Source: Clostridia bacterium (GTDB lineage: Bacteria; Bacillota; Clostridia; Lachnospirales; Anaerotignaceae). Taken from it: a DNA stretch of 64,000 nt. Within the stretch, counting starts at the first letter, position 1. The number at the start of each line of letters is the position of its first letter. The notes below the pieces were generated by a model that searched no databases, was not told where the DNA came from, and was given only the letters and a program-made list of their open reading frames with translations. Made by a program: the position numbers and the translations under genes. The stretch spans positions 1 to 64,000 of the forward strand of contig CAJTDC010000008.1 in NCBI GenBank assembly GCA_910575055.1, given 5' to 3'. This document shows, in pieces, positions 44,156 through 53,404 of this stretch.

Positions 44156-47100
44156 TTACTCCATCAAAAGTGCTTTTCCTAATGCAAAAGAATATAAATA
44201 AACTTCTTTTACCTCTTTTCCAGTAGATTTTTCTAATGCTTTTTTATACAGTTTCATTTGTATTTCATATTGTTTTTTTAATGTATCAGCCGTTTTTTGT
44301 CCCCACAATCTATTATTTTTATAGTCTATTAACACAATTTGTCCATTTTCTTCAAAAAAACAGTCTATAATACCATTTATCATAACGCTATCTTCTACAA
44401 ATTCATATTCTTTTTCTGTAAAAATTTCATTCGCTTTCATTAACATAGAAAATCTTTTTTCTTGTTCTATATTATCTGCATTTCGTATTCTTTGTGCTAG
44501 TTCAGATTGAAAAAACATTAATATTTCATATACATTTAGTGCTTTTGCTTCTTGTTCAGATAAAATATTTTGTTCTACTAAAAAAGCAATCTCTTTTATG
44601 ATATCTTCTTTTGTATATTGCTTTTTAATATCACATTGTTCCATAAAAGTATGTGTTGCTGTACCTATTTCTGCTGCAGTCAATTTTTTTCCTTCTTTTT
44701 CAAATTTAGGCATTTTCATAGTAATATTCCATTGTTTTTCTTCTTCAGATAAATTACTTTCTTCTTGCCATTTTCTTTTAATTTCAGATATTGTAATATT
44801 TGTTTGTAGTGTAGTAGAAGTTTTTTGTGTATATTTCCAATCTAAAGTATCAAAAATTTGATTTCTTTTTCCACTGTAATCTTTTTCATTATCCCATTTG
44901 TCAAAATAATCTATCATCTGTTTTTGTTTTTGCTGTTGTGTTACTTCCTCTTCGTTTTCTTGTTGTTCATTCAACAATGTAATACTCCATTCAGAAGTAT
45001 CTTGTAATACTATACTATTATAATAATCAAATTTATATTTCTTTAAAAATTCTTTTCCTGCTTTATGTTGTAATATTGCTGGCATTATCCAATCTAAATA
45101 ATTTCTTGCTTGTGCCATTTTGTAATAAGACAATACTCCTTTTTGTGTACTTTCACAATTACACCATTTTTCAATACTTTTTTCTTTTATACTTCCTGTC
45201 AATATTAATTTCTCTTTTGCTCTAGTAAGTGCAACATAAAGCACACGCATTTCTTCTGAAAGATTATTTTGTTTTATTTTCAGTTTTACTGCTTCTTTTG
45301 CCCAAGTAGTATATTTTGCTCTTTGTTCCAAATCTATATAATCTACACCAATACCAATTTTATGGTCTAACAATACATCTTTTTTTAAATCACTTATATT
45401 AAAATTTTTTCCCATATCAGAAACAAATACCACAGGAAATTCTAATCCTTTACTTTTATGTATTGTCATAATACGCACCATATTTTCTCCTTCATTGAGT
45501 AGTTTTGCTGAACCAGAAGTATCTTCTGCTTTTTTAATATTCTCAATATATCTTACAAAATGAAACAATCCCTTTAAACTTGTTTTTTCATATTCTTCTG
45601 CTTTTTTGATTAAAAATCGTAAATTTGCTTGTCTTAATTTTCCTCCTGCTGTAACTCCTACATAATCAAAATATCCCGTTTCACTATAAAGATACCAAAG
45701 TAGTTGACTAATAGAGCTTTCTCTTGCTTTTTTTCTCCAATCAGAAATATTATCAAATACCATTTTCAATCTTTTTGCAATCGCTTTCATATTTTGCTGT
45801 ATTGTATTTTGCTCATATTCGTGTATACATTTTTGGGCACAATCATAATAATTGTCTTCTTTATTTTCACTCATCATTCTAATTTGCATTAACTCTTCTG
45901 CTGTAAAATGATATATTGGAGAATGCAATACAGAAAGTAATGGAATATCTTGTATTGGATTATCTAATACTTGTAAAAGATTTAATATTGTCATAACCTC
46001 TAATGTTTCAAAATATCCTAATGAAGTTTCAGCATAAAAAGGAATATCTTCTTTTATAAAAATATGGTCAAAAATTCCATTCCATCTTTTGCTACTTCTT
46101 AGTAATACTGCAATATCACGAAAAGCAATTTTATGATACTGTCCTGTTTTTTTATCTAAAATATGATAATTTTCCTCTGTTATCATTTTTTTAATACGTT
46201 TTGCAATAACAAATGCTTCTTTTTCTGCTTGGTTCCACTCTTCTAAAATATCCTCTTTTTCTTCTCCATCTACTTTATTTTGTGAATTTAATAATATAAT
46301 TTCATTTTCTCCTCCACAATTTCCATAAAAAGGCGGAAATGTTGCTCCTGCATATAATGCAGCGTGTTCATCGTATACTAGTCCTCCTACTCTTTCAGAC
46401 ATTATTTGACGAAATATAAAATTAATGCCATCTAATATATTTTTACGACTTCTGAAATTTTGAGAAAGTAATATTTTTTGTTCTTTTCCTTCTTCTAATG
46501 TATATTGATTGTATTTCTGCATAAAAATTTCAGGCATAGCAAGTCTAAAGCCATAAATACTTTGTTTTACATCTCCTACCATAAAACGATTGTATTTTCC
46601 CATAGTTTTTTTTGAAACAGCAGATAATATCATTTCTTGTATTAAATTGCTGTCTTGGTATTCGTCTGTAAACACTTCTTCATATTTTTTTTGTAACTCT
46701 ATTGCAGCTTCTGTTGGTAATATATTTTCTGGTGTACTTCCCTCTTTTAAAAGCACTCTTAAACAAAAATGCTCATAGTCTCCAAAATCTAATATTCTTT
46801 TTTCTTTTTTTACTTGCTGATATTTTTCCATAAATAATTTTGTCACATTCCCTAAATATTTTAGTATAGGATATAACTGTTTCATATGTTCTTCCATTGT
46901 TTCTATAGAATAAGGAAAAATACTTTTCTGTAAATCTTCAAATATTTTTTTAGCTTTATTTCTAAAATCAATTATTTCATCTTTTACTTCTTTATATTCT
47001 CCTCTATAAGCAGGAAGTTTATCAAAATAAATTTGTTTAATAGCTTTTTCTACACGGCGAAAAGGCAGAGAACATTGACTTCTACAATTCTCCGCCATTT

Positions 47101-47857
47101 CTAACTCTATTTGTAAATATGGTTGATATGCCTTTAAATCGCTTATGCTTTTTGTTAACTCCAAAGCACGCTTTAAATAATAGCACATCATATCTATTTC
47201 TTCTGTCATTTTTTGACGTAATATTTTTGCCCAAATAGTATTTTCTAGTGTATTATGTTCTGACAAATGAAACATTTCTATTGTTTCTTCTAACCATTTT
47301 AATGGTTCAGGACAACCTAGCAAAAAATCATATATATTTAATATTAATTCTTTCAATTTATCATCTTTTGTATCATTTGCAAACATTTCTACTAATGTAT
47401 AAAATTCTGTATTTTCTTCGCTATATAGTTTTTCAAACAAATCTGTTATAACTTCTTGCTTTAGAAGTTTTACTTCTGTTTCATCTGCTGTTCTCATAAC
47501 AGGGTCAATACCAAGTGTATAGTAATTTTCTCTTACAACTTGTAAACAAAAAGAATGTATTGTTTTAATATCGGCTCTATTTAGATTTGTTAATTGATTT
47601 TGTAAATGTTCATTACGAGGATTATTTTCTAATTGTTTCGCAATGGCATCTCCAATTCTTTGCTTCATTTCAGATGCCGCTGCATTTGTAAATGTTACAA
47701 CAAGGAGTTTATCCACATCAATAGGATTTTTTTCATCTATTATCATAGAAATAATACGTTCTACAAGTACAGCTGTTTTTCCAGAACCTGCTGCTGCGGA
47801 AATCAAAAGGTTGCGGTTTCTTGTATCAATAGCTTTCTGTTGCTCTTTTGTCCACAT
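44156..47857 (-). CDS. addA: ATP-dependent helicase/nuclease subunit A (AddA)
   Basis: A 1233-residue UvrD-like helicase with a C-terminal RecB-type nuclease, for double-strand break repair. The start is ATG at 47857. A GTG nine bases earlier is part of its GAGGTG ribosome site. Motifs: Walker A SAAAGSGKTAVLVERI, motif Ia TFTNAAASEMKQRI, DEYQDSN, GDVKQSIYGFRLAMPEIF, TIHKSKGLEFPVV, and the nuclease IVLIDYKNNR near the C-terminus. AddA normally works with AddB, usually encoded just upstream. Here that place is taken by an unrelated 199-residue gene. The partner must lie elsewhere or be missing. Confidence 0.95.
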   Translation of the reverse strand: MWTKEQQKAIDTRNRNLLISAAAGSGKTAVLVERIISMIIDEKNPIDVDKLLVVTFTNAAASEMKQRIGDAIAKQLENNPRNEHLQNQLTNLNRADIKTIHSFCLQVVRENYYTLGIDPVMRTADETEVKLLKQEVITDLFEKLYSEENTEFYTLVEMFANDTKDDKLKELILNIYDFLLGCPEPLKWLEETIEMFHLSEHNTLENTIWAKILRQKMTEEIDMMCYYLKRALELTKSISDLKAYQPYLQIELEMAENCRSQCSLPFRRVEKAIKQIYFDKLPAYRGEYKEVKDEIIDFRNKAKKIFEDLQKSIFPYSIETMEEHMKQLYPILKYLGNVTKLFMEKYQQVKKEKRILDFGDYEHFCLRVLLKEGSTPENILPTEAAIELQKKYEEVFTDEYQDSNLIQEMILSAVSKKTMGKYNRFMVGDVKQSIYGFRLAMPEIFMQKYNQYTLEEGKEQKILLSQNFRSRKNILDGINFIFRQIMSERVGGLVYDEHAALYAGATFPPFYGNCGGENEIILLNSQNKVDGEEKEDILEEWNQAEKEAFVIAKRIKKMITEENYHILDKKTGQYHKIAFRDIAVLLRSSKRWNGIFDHIFIKEDIPFYAETSLGYFETLEVMTILNLLQVLDNPIQDIPLLSVLHSPIYHFTAEELMQIRMMSENKEDNYYDCAQKCIHEYEQNTIQQNMKAIAKRLKMVFDNISDWRKKARESSISQLLWYLYSETGYFDYVGVTAGGKLRQANLRFLIKKAEEYEKTSLKGLFHFVRYIENIKKAEDTSGSAKLLNEGENMVRIMTIHKSKGLEFPVVFVSDMGKNFNISDLKKDVLLDHKIGIGVDYIDLEQRAKYTTWAKEAVKLKIKQNNLSEEMRVLYVALTRAKEKLILTGSIKEKSIEKWCNCESTQKGVLSYYKMAQARNYLDWIMPAILQHKAGKEFLKKYKFDYYNSIVLQDTSEWSITLLNEQQENEEEVTQQQKQKQMIDYFDKWDNEKDYSGKRNQIFDTLDWKYTQKTSTTLQTNITISEIKRKWQEESNLSEEEKQWNITMKMPKFEKEGKKLTAAEIGTATHTFMEQCDIKKQYTKEDIIKEIAFLVEQNILSEQEAKALNVYEILMFFQSELAQRIRNADNIEQEKRFSMLMKANEIFTEKEYEFVEDSVMINGIIDCFFEENGQIVLIDYKNNRLWGQKTADTLKKQYEIQMKLYKKALEKSTGKEVKEVYLYSFALGKALLME

Positions 47858-47880
47858 TTTTGTCACCTCATTTCAAAAAA

Positions 47881-48480
47881 TCAGTTTGTCACCTTTTTTA
47901 ATCTCACATTTACAGAGAGATATTTTGTAAAAGAAGACATAAAACTGTTAAATGAATTATAACAAAAATTTTCTATAAATGCCAATGAAAATGGTGAAAG
48001 ACTATGAGAACCAAAAATATATCTTGCTGTTGTTTTTGCAAATAAATCAGAAAAACAACTTTCACCACTTTTTGCACAACTATATAAAGCATCTGCTAAC
48101 TTTTTTTCTGTGTCATTGAGTTGAAATACAAAATATAAATTCTGTTTCATTTCTCTCCATCGCAATTTTCTTCTTTTAATACGGGAAAGACGTATACTAT
48201 GATACATTGCTACTAATTTTAAAAACCTTCTTCCTTTCTCTTTATCTAGTTCTTTTAGTCTTTGCTCAAAATAATTATATTCCGTTTTTGTTTCTAAAAA
48301 TATTTCATAAGCATCTGCAACAGCATTTTCTATAGAATGTTCAAAAAATGCTTCATAAAAAGAATTTTGTAATTTTTCTGTTCTTTCTAAAAAAATATAT
48401 TTCTGTTCTTCTATGTTCTCTCTTATAATATCCTGCTTTTTTGGTTTTTTTTGATAAAGTGTTGTAATATAGTCAAACAC
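47881..48480 (-). CDS. Hypothetical basic helical protein upstream of addA
   Basis: A 199-residue cytoplasmic protein with GTG start after GAAGGAGGACAAG. It is rich in Lys/Arg/Glu and aromatic residues and predicted helical (QKYIFLERTEKLQNSFYEAF, RLSRIKRRKLRWREMKQNL, KKLADALYSCAKSGESCFSD). No nuclease (DxK) or helicase motif is present, so it is not a shortened AddB. It lies 23 bases before addA and should be co-transcribed. The function is unknown; a DNA-metabolism link would be inferred from position only. Confidence 0.65.
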   Translation of the reverse strand: MFDYITTLYQKKPKKQDIIRENIEEQKYIFLERTEKLQNSFYEAFFEHSIENAVADAYEIFLETKTEYNYFEQRLKELDKEKGRRFLKLVAMYHSIRLSRIKRRKLRWREMKQNLYFVFQLNDTEKKLADALYSCAKSGESCFSDLFAKTTARYIFGSHSLSPFSLAFIENFCYNSFNSFMSSFTKYLSVNVRLKKVTN

Positions 48481-48652
48481 AACTTGTCCTCCTTCAATCT
48501 GTTTTTATTACCATAAACACTATACTAAAAACAATAATGAATATACAACTTTTTTTGTCGCAATATATGACAAAGCTTTATACAATACTATCTCATATTA
48601 CAGTTTATAAATAAATATACTTTAGACTGCCAAAAAAGCTAATATAATATTT

Positions 48653-49576
48653 TTAAAACCACCCCTTTTTTTTGAAAAATGCTATACCAGCAATTACTAC
48701 TCCTACAGATAAAACAATTACCATAGCATAACTATGCTTCCAAGTATATTCTGGCATATCAAAATTCATACCATACCAGCCTACAATAAGCGTTAAAGGT
48801 AAAAATATTGTAGTAATTACTGTAAATATTTTCATAGTATAATTTAAATTAATGTCAACTTGTGCTTGATAAGACTCTCTTACTTGTGTTACAGCCTCTC
48901 TTAAATTTAATATATTTCCATAAAATCTCTCTGTCTTTCTTTGTAGCCTATCAAAATATTTTATGGCTTTTTCATCAAAAATATCATTTTCATTTTCACA
49001 TAAACATTCCAAAACATACAATATTTGTTCATGATATCTTTTTAATATCATCAATCTTTTTCGTAAAGAAATAATTTCTTTTACACAATCCCTTTTTTGT
49101 GTTGTAATTAATGCTTGTTCTAATTCTACAATTTCCTTTTCTAAATCATCAAATATTGTAATATCGCTTCCTATTAGCTTTGTAATAAAATCTGATAACA
49201 CTTTATTACTTGTATTTTTTTCTCCTAATATTGCTATAATATTTTCTACAACTTTTTTCCACTTTGCAGGCTCATCAGAAAAAATGATATAAAAATTCTT
49301 TTGTAAATAAAATAATACTCGTCTTTGTCCTCCATATAAATTCTGATAATCAATAACATTCATACAAATAAAATCAAATCCATCTAAACATTCATAATAA
49401 GCATATTTTGAAATTTCTTGTAAAGGTGTATAATTGATGTGATACTTTTGTGCAATTTCCTGCCATTGTTCTTGATGAAACATTCCTATTATATCTACTC
49501 CCTTTTTAGGAGGATATTCTATTTTTTCTGCTTGTTCCACTTTTCCCTCTGAAAATATATAAAACATAATCATCAA
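48653..49576 (-). CDS. CorA-family divalent cation transporter
   Basis: A 307-residue protein. A cytoplasmic funnel-forming N-terminal domain with long helices (about 150-240; ITTQKRDCVKEIISLRKRL, YEQ-type acidic helix CENENDIFDEKAIKYFDRLQ) precedes two C-terminal transmembrane helices. The helices are joined by the selectivity motif GMN (YGMNFDMPEY, about 267). CorA channels carry Mg2+ or Co2+ or related ions. No M-box riboswitch is visible upstream. The gene stands alone. Related family members may export Zn2+ (ZntB), so the ion is not certain. Confidence 0.9.
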   Translation of the reverse strand: MMIMFYIFSEGKVEQAEKIEYPPKKGVDIIGMFHQEQWQEIAQKYHINYTPLQEISKYAYYECLDGFDFICMNVIDYQNLYGGQRRVLFYLQKNFYIIFSDEPAKWKKVVENIIAILGEKNTSNKVLSDFITKLIGSDITIFDDLEKEIVELEQALITTQKRDCVKEIISLRKRLMILKRYHEQILYVLECLCENENDIFDEKAIKYFDRLQRKTERFYGNILNLREAVTQVRESYQAQVDINLNYTMKIFTVITTIFLPLTLIVGWYGMNFDMPEYTWKHSYAMVIVLSVGVVIAGIAFFKKKGWF

Positions 49577-49625
49577 CCTTTCATCGTCAGTATGCCCGTT
49601 TTCTATTTTTATTATAACGTTAAAT

Positions 49626-49660
49626 AAGCTAGTGTAATTTTTATCACACTAGCTTTTCTT
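49626..49660. terminator. Hairpin downstream of the antiporter gene
   Basis: A perfect stem AAGCTAGTGT / ACACTAGCTT (49626-49635 with 49646-49655) is followed on the plus strand by TTTCTTTTTTT. It lies after the antiporter stop codon read leftward, but the T-rich side faces right, away from that gene, so its orientation is odd. Confidence 0.5.
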
Positions 49661-49711
49661 TTTTTATATTCACTTTATTTTTGCCTTAGTTATACCTTTT
49701 CATTAGTGAAT

Positions 49712-50881
49712 TTACTTCATTTGCACTTTTAATAATATTGGTGTTAATAATACTGTAATAATAACTACAAATATAATTGCTGGAAACATATCTTGAGCAA
49801 TTAAACCTGCTTGGGAACCTTTTTGTGCTACAATCAGTGCTACTTCTCCACGTGATACCATACCAATACCTACAGAAAGTGCTTCATCGTTTGTATATCC
49901 GCACATTTTTGCACCTAATCCACAACCTACTACTTTTGATAATATTGCTACAATAAGCAATGCAATCGAAAATAGCAGTAAAGAAGATGTCATTCCACTT
50001 AATACTGTTTTCATTCCTATACTTGCAAAAAATATTGGTGTAAAAAACATATAAGATACAATACTAATCCTTCTTGCAACATAATTTCTAATTTCTCCTG
50101 AATTACAAAGTATCAAACCAGCAAAATAAGCACCTGTAATGTCTGCAACACCAAAAAATACTTCTGAACAATATGCCATTATTAAACAAAATGCTGCAGA
50201 ATAAATTGCTGTACGCCTTTTTCCTGTAGGATAAATATTAGGAAAGCGTTTTAATGTTTTTTGAATTACAAAAGCACAAACTCCAACAAAAACAAAAAAT
50301 AGTAAAATTTTGATAAGCACTGTTGCAATGCCACTCTCTTTTGGAGAGGTAACTCCTGTAATAACAGTTAATACTATAATTCCCAAAATGTCATCAATAA
50401 TTGCTGCACCTAATATAGATGTTCCTACTTTTCCTTTTAATTTTCCCATTTCTTTTAATGTTTCTACTGAAATACTAACAGATGTTGCTGTTAAAATAAC
50501 ACCTACAAAACACCCTTTTAATAAATCAATACCTGTCATTGCAGAAGAACGGAAAAATAACAAATATACTATTGTTCCTCCTAAAAATGGTACAATTACG
50601 CCAATTAAAGCGATGATAAAAGAAGCTTTTCCTGTTTTTTTCAACTCTTCAAATTCTGTATCCAATCCCGCTTGAAACATCAGAAAAATAACACCAATTT
50701 CGGCCGCTTTCATTAAAAAATCTGTTTCTGCTAAAATATTTAAACAACCTGGTCCTAGTATAATTCCTACTGTTAAAGCTCCTACAACTTGTGGCATATG
50801 TACCTTTTGAGATAATAAGCCAAATACTTTTGTTGACAATAAAATAATTGCTGACACTAATAAAAAATGATAGGACTGCAT
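49712..50881 (-). CDS. Kef-type cation:proton antiporter (CPA2)
   Basis: A 389-residue membrane protein with about 12-13 helices of the Na+/H+ or K+/H+ exchanger family. Motifs: the second-half acidic pair in LGAAIIDDILGIIVL (Asp-Asp motif of the ion site), VGIILGPGCLNIL near the N-terminus, and GAYFAGLILCNSG. It has no C-terminal RCK (TrkA-N/C) domain, unlike E. coli KefC. Upstream lies AAAGGAGG. The ion (K+, Na+) is not decided by sequence. A separate regulatory subunit was not seen nearby. Confidence 0.88.
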   Translation of the reverse strand: MQSYHFLLVSAIILLSTKVFGLLSQKVHMPQVVGALTVGIILGPGCLNILAETDFLMKAAEIGVIFLMFQAGLDTEFEELKKTGKASFIIALIGVIVPFLGGTIVYLLFFRSSAMTGIDLLKGCFVGVILTATSVSISVETLKEMGKLKGKVGTSILGAAIIDDILGIIVLTVITGVTSPKESGIATVLIKILLFFVFVGVCAFVIQKTLKRFPNIYPTGKRRTAIYSAAFCLIMAYCSEVFFGVADITGAYFAGLILCNSGEIRNYVARRISIVSYMFFTPIFFASIGMKTVLSGMTSSLLLFSIALLIVAILSKVVGCGLGAKMCGYTNDEALSVGIGMVSRGEVALIVAQKGSQAGLIAQDMFPAIIFVVIITVLLTPILLKVQMK

Positions 50882-50909
50882 ATCTTTTCCTCCTTTTTCA
50901 TTTCTATGA

Positions 50910-50927
50910 TTATGATGTATATCATAA
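50910..50927. promoter_or_regulatory. Small palindrome upstream of the antiporter gene
   Basis: TTATGAT-GTAT-ATCATAA, seven-base arms around four bases, lies 29 bases before the antiporter start. It may be an operator of the antiporter promoter. In such AT-rich DNA it could be chance. Confidence 0.25.
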
Positions 50928-51439
50928 AAATGTTCCTATTCACTTGTACTCATAACATACAATATCTATATTATTTACCCTTCACAATAGACATTTCATA
51001 CCTGTTATACCTACAATTATTTTAGGAAATACTAAGGCATTTTTGTATTATACCACATATTGACGACCTATATAAATTTATAACATTATTTTTTTTTGAA
51101 AAAATATTATATAATATTAAAGTGATAAATGTAAAAATTGACAACAGTAAAAACAAAATCTGTTTATTTTGTTTAAAAATTATATTTTTTTATTATAATT
51201 TTTGTATAGTAATTCTTTTTATTATCATTAAAACATTTATATAAAAACAACAGAGTAAAAGCACTCTCTTATAAGCATTAAAAATGTATTTTTTATATGC
51301 AGAAGTTCTGTCTATTTTATCAATTATACGTGTAATACTGATTATTTCAGAATGACGAAAGTATACATAATTTCTTTTTTAGTTATGTATTCAAATACGT
51401 GAAAAGAGAATACTACAGAAATAAAAGTTAAGAGAGGAA
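50928..51439. other. AT-rich intergenic region left of the insertion sequence
   Basis: About 510 bases with no convincing gene, between the antiporter promoter region and the IS element. It contains isolated TTGACA (51138) and TATAAT-like strings but no coherent promoter-gene arrangement. Confidence 0.5.
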
Positions 51440-51466
51440 AATTTTTAACTAATTTCAGCAAGAATT

Positions 51467-51487
51467 CCCCCGCCTCTTAGGTGGGGG
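51467..51487 (+). repeat. Left-end hairpin of the IS element
   Basis: CCCCCGCCT pairs with AGGTGGGGG around CTT, with one G-T pair. It is the subterminal hairpin recognised by the Y1 transposase in this family. Confidence 0.8.
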
Positions 51488-51506
51488 ATGAATTGCGTTC
51501 TCATTA

Positions 51507-51535
51507 TTGACAAACGAAAAATAATATAGTATAAT
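51507..51535 (+). promoter_or_regulatory. Promoter of tnpA
   Basis: Perfect TTGACA (51507-51512) and perfect TATAAT (51530-51535), 17-base spacer, 29 bases before the tnpA start. Confidence 0.75.
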
Positions 51536-51564
51536 CAGTCGAATAATAAAAAAATGGTGATTAT

Positions 51565-51978
51565 ATGATGAAATTAGATAGTAATGCACATTCGGTATTC
51601 AGCTTAAACTATCATTTGATACTTGTAGTAAAATATAGAAGGAAAGTAATAAATGATGAAATATCTAATAGAGCGAAAGAAATATTTGAATATATCAGTC
51701 CTAAATATAACATAACATTACAACAATGGAATTATGATATAGACCATGTGCATATACTTTTCAAAGCACACCCTAATACAGAAATAAGTAAATTCATAAA
51801 CGCATATAAAAGTGCAAGTAGTAGATTAATAAAAAAAGAATATCCACAGATTAGACAAAAGCTGTGGAAAGAATATTTTTGGAGTCAAAGTTTTTGCTTG
51901 ATTTCGACAGGTGAAGCTAATATTGAAACCATAATAAAATATATAGAAAGGCAGGGGGAAAAACATGAAACAAAATAA
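51565..51978 (+). CDS. tnpA: IS200/IS605 Y1 transposase TnpA
   Basis: A 137-residue HUH-type single-strand transposase. The metal-binding pair is His61/His63 (DHVHILFKAHP), and the nucleophile is Tyr126 in IIKYIERQ. The N-terminus reads NYHLILVVKYRRKVI, as in the family. It cuts and rejoins the top strand at both element ends as a dimer. Its last 14 bases overlap tnpB. It appears complete, with normal family length. Confidence 0.95.
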   Translation: MMKLDSNAHSVFSLNYHLILVVKYRRKVINDEISNRAKEIFEYISPKYNITLQQWNYDIDHVHILFKAHPNTEISKFINAYKSASSRLIKKEYPQIRQKLWKEYFWSQSFCLISTGEANIETIIKYIERQGEKHETK

Positions 51979-53065
51979 AGCATATAAATTTAGAATCTAT
52001 CCAAATGAAGAACAAAAGATAATATTTGCTAAAACTTTTGGCTGTACAAGATTTATCTACAATAAGATGTTATCCGATAAGATAGATTACTACAAACAAA
52101 CGAAACAAAAATTAAATAATACTCCTGCTCAATACAAGATTGAATTTGAATGGCTTAAAGAAGTAGATAGTTTAGCACTTGCTAATGCTCAAATGAATTT
52201 ACAAAAAGCTTTTACTAACTTTTTCATCAATACTAAAAGTGGATTTCCAAAATTTAAGTGTAAGCATAAAAATAAAAAAAGTTACACTACAAATAATCAA
52301 AGAAATACTATCACTTTAGAAAATGGTTTTCTAAAGTTACCAAAATTAGTGTATTTAGTAAAAGTAAAGCAACATAGACAAATACCTAAAGATTATAAAA
52401 TAAAATCTGTGACAATAAGCCAAACTCCAAGTGAAAAATATTATGCAAGTATTCTATGTGAGTATGATAATCAAATACAAACAATAGAACCTAAAACCTT
52501 TTTAGGTTTAGATTTTTCTATGAAAGAATTATACGTTGCAAGTGATGAAACTTCAGCAGACTATCCAAGGTATTTTAGAAAATCTCAAGAAAAGTTAGCA
52601 AGGGAGCAGAGAAAACTCTCAAGATGTGTAATAGGTAGCAAGAACAGAGCCAAACAAGGCTTAAAAGTTGCTAAATTACATGAAAAAGTATCTAATCAAA
52701 GAAAAGATTTCTTACATAAACTATCGAGGCAGATAGCCAATGCCTATGATTGTATATGTATTGAAGATTTAGATATGAAAGCTATGTCACAAGCATTAAA
52801 TTTTGGGAAATCTGTTGCTGACAATGGATGGGGTATATTTACCACATTTCTAAAATATAAACTTGAAAATTTAGGAAAACAACTGATTAAAATAGATAGA
52901 TGGTTTCCAAGTTCAAAAACTTGTAGTAATTGCAATCATATCAAGGAAGATTTATCACTAAATGATAGAATATATCATTGTGATTGCTGTGGTATTACTA
53001 TCAATCGTGATTACAATGCAAGTATAAATATTAGAAATCAAGGTATAAAGTTAGTAATATCTTAG
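51965..53065 (+). CDS. tnpB: TnpB RNA-guided nuclease
   Basis: A 366-residue protein of the family ancestral to Cas12. RuvC residues are intact: Asp183 (FLGLDFSMKELY), Glu267 (CICIEDLDMK) and Asp349 (INRDYNASINIR). The zinc finger has Cys320, Cys323, Cys339 and Cys342 (CSNCNHI, HCDCCG). The N-terminal OTCC/helix-turn-helix part opens MKQNKAYKFRIYPNEEQ. The start follows GGGGGAAAAAC inside tnpA. TnpB proteins cut DNA directed by an omega RNA made from the 3' part of the gene and the right end, which favours retention of the element. Confidence 0.95.
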   Translation: MKQNKAYKFRIYPNEEQKIIFAKTFGCTRFIYNKMLSDKIDYYKQTKQKLNNTPAQYKIEFEWLKEVDSLALANAQMNLQKAFTNFFINTKSGFPKFKCKHKNKKSYTTNNQRNTITLENGFLKLPKLVYLVKVKQHRQIPKDYKIKSVTISQTPSEKYYASILCEYDNQIQTIEPKTFLGLDFSMKELYVASDETSADYPRYFRKSQEKLAREQRKLSRCVIGSKNRAKQGLKVAKLHEKVSNQRKDFLHKLSRQIANAYDCICIEDLDMKAMSQALNFGKSVADNGWGIFTTFLKYKLENLGKQLIKIDRWFPSSKTCSNCNHIKEDLSLNDRIYHCDCCGITINRDYNASINIRNQGIKLVIS

Positions 53066-53190
53066 AATATTATATTACAGAAACCGTGGGACACACGGGG
53101 TTAGCTCGCTTATGCTTAGTACATTGGTACTATCGAACGAGAAGCCCCCGCCTCTATGCGTTAGCATAGGCGGTGGGAGTATGTCACTAT
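52980..53190 (+). ncRNA. Probable omega RNA (reRNA) of TnpB
   Basis: In this family the guide RNA spans the last part of tnpB and the right end, with the guide being the flanking host DNA. Here the tnpB stop is followed by a GC-richer, structured tract: ACCGTGGGACACACGGGGTT (53083-53102), a stem candidate TTAGTACATTGGTACTA (53116-53132), and the end hairpin 53145-53179. The guide would be the host DNA from about 53185. The 5' limit is a guess. Confidence 0.6.
53145..53179 (+). repeat. Right-end hairpin of the IS element
   Basis: The lower stem pairs CCGCCT with AGGCGG. The upper stem pairs ATGC with GCAT around GTTA, with small bulges between. It shares CCCCCGCCT with the left hairpin. Confidence 0.75.
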
Positions 53191-53254
53191 CTGTAGTAAA
53201 AATAAAATGTCCAATGTGTGGGCTTATAGAAAATATATTCTTTTCTAACACAAT

Positions 53255-53372
53255 AAAAAAGACACCTGTTAGACCATAGGTGTCCTTCTTTATTTCATTA
53301 ATCTCATTCTATATGAGATTAATGCAAATTATATATTAGTGAACTACCCATTGTCTAAAGCTAATGGGATTG
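53255..53372 (-). terminator. metA 3' region: terminator and two further hairpins
   Basis: Reading leftward from metA: a hairpin pairs CCCATT with AATGGG (53349-53370), then a perfect 12-pair stem (53296-53307 with 53313-53324). Last is the terminator GACACCT / AGGTGTC (53261-53283) with a U6 run at 53255-53260. The first hairpin resembles an IS200/IS605 end. The last is the likely transcription stop of metA. Confidence 0.65.
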
Positions 53373-53404
53373 CGGTCGCACTATTTCAATTTTCTTTAAA
53401 TCCC

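Larger units (their letters stand above)
51440..53190 (+). mobile_element. IS200/IS605 family insertion sequence, complete
   Basis: The element holds tnpA and tnpB in the same orientation, a left-end hairpin (51467-51487) and a right-end hairpin (53145-53179). Both hairpins start CCCCCGCCT. This family has no inverted-repeat ends and makes no target duplication, so exact ends cannot be set by eye; the boundaries given are estimates of about plus or minus 20 bases. All catalytic residues in both proteins are intact, so it may be active or very recent. Confidence 0.88.

Noticed and set aside
49577-49711. M-box magnesium riboswitch near corA
   Set aside because: The region ahead of corA is short and shows no M-box elements.
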